A DNA stretch of 60,546 bases from Intoshia linei (taxonomy: Eukaryota; Orthonectida; Rhopaluridae): positions 1-60,546 of the forward strand of contig LWCA01000071.1 of the NCBI GenBank assembly GCA_001642005.1. The letters are read 5' to 3'. Within the stretch, counting starts at the first letter, position 1; each line of letters begins with the position of its first letter. The position numbers and the translations under genes were made by a program. Shown in pieces: positions 51,601 through 60,214 of the stretch. The notes beneath the pieces are model-generated. The model saw only the letters and a list, made by a program, of their open reading frames with translations, searched no databases and was not told the DNA's origin.

Positions 51601-52011
51601 TTACTGTATTTATTATTTTAATAACAATTAATTTATAAGGGGTTCCGAAAATACGGAAGTGTAACCAAAGTGTATGGTTACACTTCCGTATAAAGTCACA
51701 ATATAACATATTTAGAGAGAATATTGTAATATTTTTTTCAATACCTTTAAATTAAAATTATCTTGTGACTTGAAATTCCCAAAAATTAATTTTGAATTTG
51801 TGTTAAAAGGTTTAGTATTTAAATCAAAAAGTTTTTTGGTACGATTTTGAGCAAATAAATTTTTAAAATTATTTTTGATTGGTTTGTTCAAATTAACTTC
51901 CGCTACATTTTCATAACCAAATTTAAATTTGCACATTTTGTCTTTATTCAACGTTGGTTCGTCTTTTGTATTTACTTTAGTATTTGTGGTGTATTCTTTA
52001 AAATTGTTCAT
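36672..52011 (-). CDS. MCM3AP: GANP / MCM3AP, full-length SAC3-domain mRNA-export scaffold
   Basis: GANP is the TREX-2 scaffold at nuclear pores. Six exons keep frame: 51745-52011, 48301-51318, 39883-41753, 37781-37943, 36947-37025 and 36672-36886, giving 1870 residues (human about 1980). Residues 1-530 are Asn/Lys-rich with scattered FG-type motifs (FKFG, IFGNF, FNFGK). An RRM-like domain is at about 535-610 (IFFQFGQILKIFHFKSCRCA). The SAC3/GANP domain is at about 758-1060: GTCQYMCPTGEYY, EYTRSSADQELPLPHELRPP, WYNFIWTRTRAIRKDI. The join of exons 2 and 3 gives RKFVNIDISH then IISG, matching the RKLTVSVGEIVNG stretch of human GANP. Exon 3 is the divergent C-terminal MCM3AP region (FMQHITLEFI, IINFYNYQMKKILSYLI). 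The last three exons rest on phase and order only. Intron 2 is 6.5 kb and holds other genes. Confidence 0.88.
37026..37780 (-). other. GANP intron 5 with R3-related repeat
   Basis: A non-coding stretch between two inferred exons. An R3-related copy lies at 37445-37600. An alternative downstream exon starting at 37748 after a 32-nt intron is possible, but less consistent in phase with the final exons. Confidence 0.35.
38357..38634. mobile_element. MITE of the 31517 family, opposite orientation
   Basis: The left end is CAGGGTCGGACAGAGCC and the right end CCACGGTCCTG. The interior matches 31517-31763 on the reverse strand (CCTCATGATTGTAGGCCCAG; TTTCCAACATTACCTTTAAT). The flanks ACTCCAAG and ATCCAACG are similar but not identical. 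It lies in a GANP intron. Confidence 0.75.
38831..38990 (+). repeat. hAT-like left end CAGGGATTCTCAACC
   Basis: CAGGGATTCTCAACCTTTTT is a typical hAT terminus. No inverted partner was found before the next element at 39157, so this copy is truncated or its right end has decayed. Confidence 0.4.
39157..39633. mobile_element. MITE with perfect 8-bp duplication AACTCCAC, 477 bp
   Basis: Flanked by AACTCCAC at 39149-39156 and 39634-39641. The left end is CAGTGACGACTCTCAAACTC, later TTACTCGAG. The right end on the other strand is CAGTGGCGACTTTGGCTAAT, then CGAG. This fits a non-autonomous hAT element, located in a GANP intron. Confidence 0.85.
42050..42260 (+). repeat. hAT-like end plus short dispersed repeat
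   Basis: AGTGGTTCCCAAACTTGTTT resembles a hAT left terminus. The following 42205-42250 (AAAAATAAAGTAAAAACAGT) repeats 17022-17075 and, inverted, 53555-53620. No full element is delimited. Confidence 0.4.
42873..43490 (+). mobile_element. Deleted Tc1/mariner-like element nested in R1
   Basis: Inverted ends: CAGGGTGTACCATTTAGAAC on the left and, on the complementary strand, TAGTGTGTACCATTTTAAAC on the right, then CAGTGCA on both. It is flanked by TA at 42871-42872 and 43491-43492, the hallmark target of the superfamily. At 618 bp it is too short to be autonomous; only the transposase end remains. Confidence 0.88.
43133..43339 (+). pseudogene. Mariner-type transposase C-terminal fragment
   Basis: The frame starts PDVTPCDFYLWETIKSKIY and ends with QSDGGHFEHLL and TAA. 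The Asp in PCDFYLW is the last residue of the DD(E/D) catalytic triad; GGHFEHLL is the usual end of this group. A frame break and deletion remove the rest. Confidence 0.85.
43557..44771. other. Non-coding part of GANP intron 2
   Basis: A+T-rich sequence before the CENP-B-like gene. The piece 43655-43745 (TAGGTTGAATGTTATGTACT, then CCTAGCTCTCCCGAGGACGG) resembles 41910-41965 (TAGGTTGACTGTTATGTACT, then AGCTAGCTCTGACGATGG), a short dispersed repeat. No exon is recognised here. Confidence 0.4.
44772..45264 (+). CDS. CENP-B/pogo-type DNA-binding protein, N-terminal exon
   Basis: ATG at 44772 opens an undamaged frame. Residues about 5-50 form a Psq-type helix-turn-helix: LSILQKREIIKLLDNGERNV, then DIAKKYEIHIMTVTGI. 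Residues about 70-135 form the CENPB/Tc5-type helix-turn-helix: LQKKLHKWITEQKHFSISDD, later NNSWINTFKKRFNI. This pair defines pogo/Tigger transposases and their host-derived relatives (CENP-B, Jerky). The frame continues to 45341, but a good donor (AGGG/GTAATT) at 45264 suggests splicing. No DDE domain is visible downstream to 48.2 kb. It lies inside GANP intron 2 on the opposite strand. It could be a domesticated gene or a truncated transposon; the intact frame mildly favours the former. Confidence 0.7.
45320..45393. mobile_element. Very short hAT-like MITE, 74 bp
   Basis: The left end is CAGTGTTTTTCAAACGGGG and the right end, on the other strand, CAGTGATTTCAACCTTTTTG. Only 74 bp long, with a GGGTCGCGA segment inside. 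No target duplication is evident. It lies just after the CENP-B-like exon. Confidence 0.6.
45689..45754. repeat. Pair of 24-bp palindromes
   Basis: CTGTGTATTCTTTACTATAC then ACAG at 45689-45712, and CTGTGTATTCTATGATATAC then ACAG at 45731-45754. Each is an inverted repeat of CTGTGTAT with ATACACAG, and the two are near-identical. TTAACCCTTTCACTGT lies just before the first, a form seen at piggyBac-type ends (TTAA target); no second end was found. Confidence 0.7.
46044..46370 (-). mobile_element. hAT-like MITE of the minisatellite-bearing family
   Basis: The left end is CAGTGATTCTCAAAATAATA. The right end on the other strand is CGATGCTTCTCAAAGGGGTC. The inner repeats (GGATTTTTACCTTAAGGGTT and GGTTTTTTAAAAAAGTATTG) are the reverse complement of the minisatellite units in 55870-56290. 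Confidence 0.6.
46940..47500 (+). repeat. Minisatellite-bearing repeat, second copy
   Basis: The entry segment CCTAGACGAACGCTACAGTA is shared with 55848 (CCTAGACGACTGCTACATTA). Units of the AAATTCGATTTTACCAAACC and TCCCTTTTTCCAATATTTTT type follow, as in 55870-56290. The outer ends are not delimited. Confidence 0.6.
47662..48150 (-). repeat. R1 interspersed repeat, copy h (minus orientation)
   Basis: The reverse tail is ATCCTTTACTTACATAT, then AATACAGTTTTTGATAGGTG, then subunit cores such as TCACGGCCAAAAAATACTTA near 48040. It is the first of the minus-oriented copies. Confidence 0.75.
51319..51744 (-). other. GANP intron 1 with a perfect 16-bp hairpin
   Basis: A perfect inverted repeat ATACGGAAGTGTAACC (51651-51666) and GGTTACACTTCCGTAT (51676-51691) with a 9-nt loop. 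A second, TATACCAT/ATGGTATA at 51442-51449 and 51456-51463, has a 6-nt loop. The rest is A+T-rich. Confidence 0.7.
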
Positions 52012-52498
52012 TTTTTAATGATATTTAATAATTTCAATCAATTTCACGGATAATTAGACTCAGTTTTCATCAATTTAAATCTTATTAACATGACATTTTG
52101 TAGTTTAAATTTAAATTTATTGGTCATTTTGGATAATTTAAACGTTACCATACAACGATATCGTCTATTATCATTTTATTTTGTTCATTTTTAAGTGTTG
52201 TGGAATGTAATCTCATTTATCATTATTTTGACCATAAATCAAAGTTAGTCGTACATTGGTTTTTTTTTATTTGGTTCAAATAATAACATTTCAATATGAT
52301 AAATACGTATATATTCTTAAACTGTAATCGTATTTCCGTGTAGGTAAAAATGTATGTCTAACTATTTAGTCAACATAGTTGGGTCTAGAATTTTTCAAAT
52401 CGAGAAGTATTAATTTCCTCAGCCATAATAATATATACCTGAAAACTTTCGCAATCTTCAGATATCTAATTTTGTAGCAACTACCTAACACACATGCT

Positions 52499-53300
52499 AA
52501 TCCTTACTTATATAATATGCTACACGATTTTTGTTTGTGTGTGTTCCACTTTATTGAAATAACTAACAGTCTTAGAATTTTATAAAGTTTACATTTCAAT
52601 TACAGTTTTTCCGGGGGTGTTCGCAAAATAAATTTCAACCTCCAAAACTCAAATCTTACGGGTCAAAAACCCCAATTGTCGTTTTTCTTGAAAATCAAAC
52701 GTGTTGGAGAATTTAAAAAAATATATACGCTGATACGGATCTTAAAATCATAAACATTATCATAAATTTAAATTTAAAAAAATTATATCTTCAGGGCCAA
52801 AACCACAAATTACCCTTCTTTTTTTAATGAAAACAGTCTAGAATTTAAAAAAATTTACAGGTGGTACAGTTGTATCCTGTTAACACAGTCAAAAAATTTT
52901 AATCCGAATAAGTTATAACTTCATGGTCAAAAAAGCATTTTAGTATTCATATATTGTTTTTCCGAAATATTTTAGTAAAACAAAAAATGTGAAATAATTA
53001 ATGGTCCGAAAATTAAAAAAAAATTATTCTGATAGAGCTTATTTTAGTTGATATAAATACAAAAGTTCAACCAGAGAAATCTACGCATTCCCGGTGAAAA
53101 ATAATTTTTAATATATAATCAACCAATATTTTTCAAATATTTCGATTAAAATAAAAATGTAAATATTGATCCTACAATTTCAAAAAAAATGTGCATTGAA
53201 CGTCTACACATTTCAAATAAAGAAATATGGATGAAAATCTATATAATTCATTCCTTCGAAATTTTTTTCATTGCTACGAAATTTTTAAATTCTCCTTTTC
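52499..53300 (-). repeat. R1 interspersed repeat, copy i (near full length)
   Basis: Reverse tail AATCCTTACTTATATAATAT, then a TTTGTTTGTGTGTGTTCC stretch, ACAGTTTTTCCGGGGGTGTT, and four subunits each with a GGGTCAAAAA or GGCCAAAACC core. It ends with ATTCCCGGTGAAAAATAATT. Most similar to copies g and j. Confidence 0.85.
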
Positions 53301-53779
53301 AAAACATTTTGAATAAAATTTAAATGAAAACTACAACAACGTAACTAAAAGTCATACAACTTTGTTAATATCATTCTTTTATTTATTACAATCCTTTGCA
53401 ATATTGTTAAAATTTGACTGAAATATGTTTATAAAGTGAAGATTCGGTTAATTATTGATACATAATTGGTACTTTTAAGTATTTATTAAATCATCGAGTA
53501 TATATCATCACATTGAAAATGACAAAATAGGTTTTGATAATTTTATTTTTTCTGGTATTTATGCTATTTATGACAATTTTTAGGATTGGACTGTTTTTAC
53601 TTTATTTTTAATGTAATAATTCGTTATTATTTAATTGTATTTATAATTTAATATAGGTTTGAATCACTGGAACAGCTGATTAAAATTTTTTTTATAAACA
53701 CATGAAATTAAAGTGAAAATTGGCACTTTTACTTAGATGCGGTTACTATCACTCGCCTATAATGTCGATCTGCCTAGGT

Positions 53780-54744
53780 CTACTGTTGATTTCGACACGC
53801 GTCGTCTTGTGGTAGTATATCTTCAATCATAGAAATATAACTTCAAATTATAATGTAAACCTTGTTATAGTTTACAAAAAATTTATTAATAGTATATACT
53901 GGAAACATATTCCATTTTTACAATTATTAAATAATAATATATATTGGAATATTGAAATTCAATATTAAATCTTTTTTTGAGAAACACTGAATTAAATTTG
54001 TCTAAATTTAATTAATTTGGAACAAGAGTTGAATCTAATCAAATAAAAATTAACGTAAAATACAACCTCTGATTACCAGATGAATAAGAAAATTCTCCTT
54101 CGTTGACTGATTCGGTGAGCCATTCACACGTAGAAATACTCTGTATAGAAGAATATGTTTCGATGGATGGTTCTTTAAAATTTTCATGTTCATCTTGTAA
54201 ATTAATGATTTGGTGGCCGCTAAAATGTAAAGTATTAATAAATTGTATACGTATTGTGTACAATGTACATCACAGAACAGTAACTCAACGACAGATTTTA
54301 TTATCATATATTTTCCTACATATTTAAAACTTTATTATGTACAAAAAAAGAATTTTCCATTATTTATGAAAAGTGTCAAAAAATATATTATACTTGTCCT
54401 AAATTTGTTGAATAGTCATGTAACACAGGGCTGGGATCGGGAAACATTACTACGCTTTATATGTTACATCTTACAAATTTTTATTAATGGTGTAATTAAA
54501 ACTATATATGTTTACAAAAAAATTACATTGGAATAATTTTAATTGGCTTAACATTCTCTACGGCAATAAAATCTTCGTGTATCTTTTCTTCTTCAACAAA
54601 ATCAGTTTGAATCGATTTTGGAAATTTAGAATTATTCTTTGCTATATGATTCAACATTGATTTTTTCATTTCAAAATTTTTAATGTTGTTTAAATTATAA
54701 TTCAATGGTTCTAAAGATTTAAAACTAAATGTAACTTTACACAT
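53780..54744 (-). CDS. Unidentified small acidic/Ser-rich protein, three-exon model
   Basis: The model is 54527-54744 (ATG at 54744, in-frame stop two codons upstream), 54067-54219 and 53780-53840; all junction phases agree, giving 143 residues. It starts MCKVTFSFKSLEPLNY and contains SIQTDFVEEEKIHEDF, ETYSSIQSISTCEWLTESVN and the end MIEDILPQDDACRNQQ. No family is recognised. The SIQTD segment resembles the loose motif bound by LC8 dynein light chain, which is weak evidence. The last exon is the least certain; its higher G+C supports it. The neighbour at 55068-55182 may be another exon or another gene. Confidence 0.4.
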
Positions 54745-55067
54745 TTTTTATATAATATCTATAACTGTGTGGTCTCAAATACACCCTTTGAGTATTTTCA
54801 TTTTATTTGCGTTTTTTTAAAAATGGGTAAAGGACTGGTTTGTCTTACAATAATAATTATAATTATAGAAATAAATAAATATTTTAAGTCCGCCATTTGA
54901 AATTTTTTTGATTTGGCAATTTGGTCAAAAAAGTGCCCACCTCTGTCATATGTAGAAACTTCCGCTTTCGTCAAAGTTAATTACTGTTTTGGGCAGTCAG
55001 GCTAGTTTTTTTTAGTTAGATTTTATTAATTTACATTTTTTAATAATATTAATTAACCAATTATTAC

Positions 55068-55182
55068 CTTCATGCGTTTTTTGAATATAAACAATTTTTT
55101 GAGACTTTGTATATCTCTTTCTTTTGCAACAGTTGTTACAGTTTTTATTTTCACTCTTAGAATGTAATTTCTTTTTATTCAT
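55068..55182 (-). CDS. Possible first exon, Lys/Cys-rich
   Basis: ATG at 55182, then MNKKKLHSKSENKNCNNCCK and RKRYTKSQKIVYIQKTHE, ending at a donor GAAG/GTAATA. No compatible next exon was established: joining to the exon at 54744 fails in frame. Its function is unknown. Confidence 0.25.
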
Positions 55183-55698
55183 TTGAATTTTTACATTGAC
55201 TAAACTGATTGAACTTCGAATTTTACTGTCTATTGATTCAGTAGTTTGTAATCTAATTTATTTAGCATGTAAATAAATAAAAAAGCATAGGTTACGTTAG
55301 GTTGAAATTTTTTTTTAATTTTAATTTAGTGGTCAACAATTTTCATCTACCAGAACCCACTGTTAGCTTTCAGGTCCTGATTATAGTACACTAACAGGAC
55401 ATTACAAATAGGGTTGAAAAAAAATATCGACACAATTAGTAAAAATTATTTATTATTACAATTATTAGTAGTAATGTTATAATAATTGTATAATGGTGCT
55501 TAAATTTTTTTCCATTGAGTAAAAACGAATTATTCACATTAATGATTAACTGAAACAACAATCTGAATACACTATATACATGTTAATTCCTTGTTAACGC
55601 AATAATTTGTTCAGAAAAAAAATTTCATTCCTTTAGGATTTTTTTTGGAAAAACATTTTCGTCAACGGAATTTTTTATAATAATGTATGCATTACAAA

Positions 55699-56373
55699 CA
55701 ATGGTTCCCGATTGAGGTCCGAAATTAAATGCCTGGGGTCCGTGAGATTCAAATAAAATATAGAAAAATTTTGATCAACTTTTGTTTATTTTTATAGGAG
55801 AATTTTTAATATTTATTACAGAGTTTCTAGATGTTGATTAACCCACATCCTAGACGACTGCTACATTATTATTTAAAAAATCCCCCTTTTATCCCACCAT
55901 TAATAAAATTTAATAAATAATACCATTTCCAGTCTTAAGGGAAAAATTTACTGTTATCGATATTTTTTTTGAAAAATCCACTTATTCAAACCACAAAATA
56001 AAAAATCCAATTTTACCATCATTTAAAAAAAAAATACCCTTTTTCCAAAATTTTTTTGAAAAACACAATTTTACCAAATGTTATGAGAAGAACCTCATAT
56101 TCCAGAACCAAAATAAAACTTCAATATTACCAACGCTTAAGAGAAATATCCTCTGTTTCCAATATTATACTGAAAAATCCAATTTTACCAAATCTTATGA
56201 GCAACAACATCCTTATTCAAAACCCAAACTAAAAAATTAAATTTTACTAAAACCCTATGATGAAAAATCTTTAATTTTTTCAACAATATTTTATATTTCA
56301 TGTTTCCCTTGTAGTCCACAACAATAAATATTTTGAAATGGGGTCCGTTCACTATTTGAACCGGGAACCACTG
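55699..56373 (+). mobile_element. hAT-like MITE with internal minisatellite, 675 bp
   Basis: The ends are CAATGGTTCCCGATT and, on the other strand, CAGTGGTTCCCGGTT; GGTCCG lies near both. The flanks ATTACAAA and CATTAAAA are only partly alike. From about 55870 to 56290 the interior is a tandem array of diverged units (AAAAATCCAATTTTACCAAA followed by a CTTATGAG-type word and a CCTTTTTCCAAAATT-type word), roughly 60 bp each. Confidence 0.75.
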
Positions 56374-56680
56374 CATTAAAATAATGAAAAACTAAAAATA
56401 TTTTTATTTTCATTACACTTAACCTATATTTGCAAATCATTTCATTTCATATAATTAATAATCAACCATTATCATCATAAATCAAAAAGAAAATATAATT
56501 TTTCACGTATCTAAAGATTTTAATTTGAACCGAAAAAGCTTTAGTATAATTATGATGATATTAATTTTAAGTTAAAATTTAACGGAATTTTTGTACTTTA
56601 GAAAATTTCAGTCAGTTAATCAGGTATTTTTTTTCCGTTAACGAAGAATTCCGTCATAAAGGAATTTCGTTAAATAGGAA

Positions 56681-59600
56681 TTAGCTTGTATTAAATAAAT
56701 ATTGATACGTTTCAGAATAAGGTCCGGTAAGTGTATCTGAATAGCTTTCAGTGCTTGATTCTTGGATTTTAATAGATTGAGCTTTAATATTCTCTGAATA
56801 ATTTATCATATTATCAATTTTTTTAAAATTTTCTTCATCTTTTTCAATGACACCAGTTTGAGAATCACTAACATCAGTCAAAAACGAATCACTGGAATAT
56901 TCAGTGTATTCATCCAAACTAGTTTCATTTGAAGTGTCCATTTTTTTTACATTTTCTTGTTGAGCCATTATTTCTTTAGAAATTTCTGTTTGTTTCAATG
57001 AATCATTTTTTCCTTCAACATGATAATTATAATTTTTTTGTGTCAAATTTTCCTTTTCTTTTAAAATTAGACTAGTTTTTTTAATTACTGCACTTTCCAC
57101 ATATTTTTCTATAATTTTATTATTCACATGTGTCAATTTTGTATTTGCAACTTTTTCTATTCTTAAATTTTCCAATTCTTTTGAAATTTCACCTTCAACG
57201 TTGCGGATTATTTCCTCATATCTATCATTTATATTTGGAGGATTTGCATAATCTTTTATTGATTTTATTAATTCTTTCACATTTTTGCAATTTAACAATT
57301 CCAAATTATTTTCATTTTCTACATATTTTAATGACATTTCATCACATTTTGTATCAATCGCTTTATTACATGTTTTTGTTTTTTTTTTATCAACGTTTAC
57401 GTTAATTTTTTTTTTTTCTAGGAATATTTTATTGTTTTAAGTTTAACATAGTGCACTGGTACCCAAAGCCGTCTTAAGTCACTTCGTGGCCCTGGGCTAA
57501 GCAAAGGACCGGAAGCCCTTTAATGTTTTGAACAAAGCAAAAAAGTATTTTCAAAAATTTTCGCACGAATCGATAAAAAAATTCGAGCTAAACAATAAAA
57601 AAATTTTAGGGCCTCTTTTTAGAAGCCCCTTTTTTGAAAATTAATACGAGAAAATCAAAGATTTTCTACTTTATTTTTTGAATATTCACTTAATAGAAAG
57701 GTTTTAATGTTTAATATTATCATTTGAAACAGTTTTTATGTCAATATTATATGATAAACATTGTAGAATATATTTTAAATTGAATATTTACCAGAACTTT
57801 GATTCTTTAAACTATTTTCTTTCTAGCTATTTGAATTCCCCACACTTCAAAACTTATAAACTGTTTCTTAAGATATAAATGTAAAGTATTTTTTAATAAA
57901 TTAGGGCCTCTTTTTAATGAGTGGCCCTGGGCTACAGCCCATATTGCCCATGCCTTAAAACGGCTCTGCTGGTACCCAAATACAGGTGGTGAACCAGTAC
58001 GTCTGTACGTCTGTGTTTAACCATTTAATTATAAAACGGACCGTCTCAATTTATAATTTCTCACATTTTAAAAATCAAATTCTCAGCCAATTTCAATTTC
58101 AGAAATTGAGTCCTGTAAGGTTAAAAACTACAATTGTTCTTTGTTTTTAAATTTCACCTCTTCCAAGAATTATAAAAAAATCACATTCTAATAAAAATAT
58201 AATACAAAAAATTTTAAATTCATCAATGTTATGATAATTTCCAATTTGAAAATCTTATATCTTGACGGCCAAAACCACAAAATACCTTTTTTATAAAAAT
58301 TAAAAAGTCCTAGAATTTGATACAACATAAATTCTGGGATGGTTTTAAAATTCATAAACATTATTATAAATGGTAACCTCACAAAAAGTAATTTTCACAG
58401 TCAAAAACCCAGATTACTCGATTAAACTAAATTACTATTAAACTAGATTTTTAAAAATGAAAATAGTCCTAAAATTTTAACAGTTATATCCAGTTAACAC
58501 ACATAAAAAATTTCAATTCGAATAAGTGACGACTTCACGGTCAAAAAAGCATTTTAGTATTCATATATTTTTTTCCGAAATATATTTTATTAAAACAATA
58601 ATGTGAAATAATTAACGGTCCGAAAGTTAAAAAAAAAATTATTCTGATCGAGCTTATTCCAATTGATATAAATACAAAATTTGAACTCCACAAATCTACG
58701 CATTCCCGGTGAAAAATAATTTTTAATATATTATCAACCAATATTTTTCAAATGTTGGATTAAAATACAAAATGAAAAAGTAAAATATTCATCCTACAAT
58801 TTCAAAAAAATTGTGAATTGAATGTCTACACATTTTCAATAAAGAAATATGGGTGGAAATCTATATAATTAATTCCTTCGGATTTTTTTTCATGCTACGC
58901 AATTTTTCATTCTCAAATACATGAACTCATTTTCAAAACATTTTCGACTCTAAAACTATAAATAACTATGAATAAAAATATGCCCTGTGCAGAACTAGGT
59001 ACTGCTTGTGCTAGTACATAACAGTCAACAGTATTGTCATAAAATTAAACATCAAAACCTTGAATCTTCAAGGTGAAAACCGAAAATTTGGTTTAAACTC
59101 ATACATTAATGATTTAATTAATTTTTAAAGTTTCAAGAATAAAAAGATTTGTAAACGAATAAATAAAACTAAAAAACCTTTTATCGATTTGCCACTATTA
59201 AAATCAACCCTAAATAAAATTTTAAAATTGATCTGTCAATCCAATAAATAATATCATGAAATAAAAATAAATGAATAAGAATTGAGTGTTTAATTATGAC
59301 ATTTGTGATATCATAAACGGGATTGAGAATAATTAAAATTTACCATTCTTTAATTAAATTTGACAAAAATTTTTGTCTTGTTGTTTTATCTTGTTTTTTG
59401 TCTTTTTTCGGTGGTATAGTTTGAGTAGCACAAGTAATAACCATTTTATTAACATTCTTATTATTCATAGTATAATCATCGTTATTATTATTATTAACAT
59501 TATTAAAATCATTTATCAATGATGAAGAATTAACCTTTCTATTAAATTTAGATTTACTTTGATTTCCATCCATCGTATTAAATTTATCATTTTTTTTATT

Positions 59601-60152
59601 TTGTTTATGTATTTTTTCAAAATTATCAAAATAATCTAAATTTACACTTTTCATTACATTTTTTGATATTGTTGGCTTTGTATTAAATTGATTTTTATAT
59701 TTTGTAGTTGAATCTACAAACATATTTAAATTTATTTAAATCCCAGAAAATTAAAATCTAAGAATGTCATAAACAAATACTAGTTGTAATACACAGGGAT
59801 AGTGCGCAACCTTAGCGAGTCGCGAGAGATTGAATTTTTTAGGCGTACTGAATTGTATTCTGAATTTTTGAATAATTAAATTATAATTTTTCTTAGAAAA
59901 GTTATTGGAAAGATGGTGTTAAATGTTTTTACTCCTGCAGGGATGTCGCTAAAAAAAAGCTTAAATACCAATAATTTTCACTTTATCATATTCCTTCAAT
60001 AACCGTGCACCAAGTTTCAATCTTTTTTTATAATTTTCGATATATAAATCTTCAGACATGGGAGCATTTGTAGTTTTGGTTGGTTTTGTTTTAAGGACTT
60101 TGGTTTGTTTTTTCTTTTTTAAATCCTTGCTTTTTGGTTTATATTCAATCTT
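56681..60152 (-). CDS. Unidentified Lys/Asn-rich protein, 5' end not reached
   Basis: The model is 59969-60152, 59344-59713, a 32-nt exon 59177-59208 and 56681-57417; all phases agree, giving 440 residues to TAA. The first exon follows an acceptor, so the gene may begin beyond the window. Seen: SEDLYIENYKKRLKLGARLL, KMVITCATQTIPPKKDK, a coiled-coil-like DRYEEIIRNVEGEISKELEN, and an acidic Ser-rich tail (SLDEYTEYSSDSFLTDVSDS). TQT is the core of LC8-binding motifs and the style recalls centriolar or ciliary scaffolds, but no family can be named. Its introns contain an R1 copy and a hAT MITE. The 32-nt exon rests on phase and splice sites alone. Confidence 0.5.
57464..57968. mobile_element. MITE with perfect 8-bp duplication CTGGTACC, 505 bp
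   Basis: Flanked by CTGGTACC at 57456-57463 and 57969-57976. The ends are CAAAGCCGTCTTAAG and, on the other strand, CAGAGCCGTTTTAAG. A GGCCCTGGGCTAAG block recurs inside the right end as GGCCCTGGGCTACAG in direct orientation. It fits a hAT-type element and lies in an intron of the unidentified gene. Confidence 0.88.
58010..58960 (-). repeat. R1 interspersed repeat, copy j
   Basis: A long minus-oriented copy: TTCAGAAATTGAGTCCTGTA, TTGACGGCCAAAACCACAAA, TTCACAGTCAAAAACCCAGA and TTCACGGTCAAAAAAGCATT mark successive subunits. It ends in ATTCCCGGTGAAAAATAATT and further A+T-rich sequence shared with copy i. Confidence 0.8.
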
Positions 60153-60214
60153 CTAAAAAAATGTAATTACCAAATTTTATAATAGGTGGTTTCAACGATA
60201 AAATGAGAGAATAA

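Noticed and set aside
54744-55182. Joining the exon at 55068-55182 to the one at 54744
   Set aside because: An in-frame stop lies two codons before the ATG at 54744 and no acceptor gives a continuous frame.
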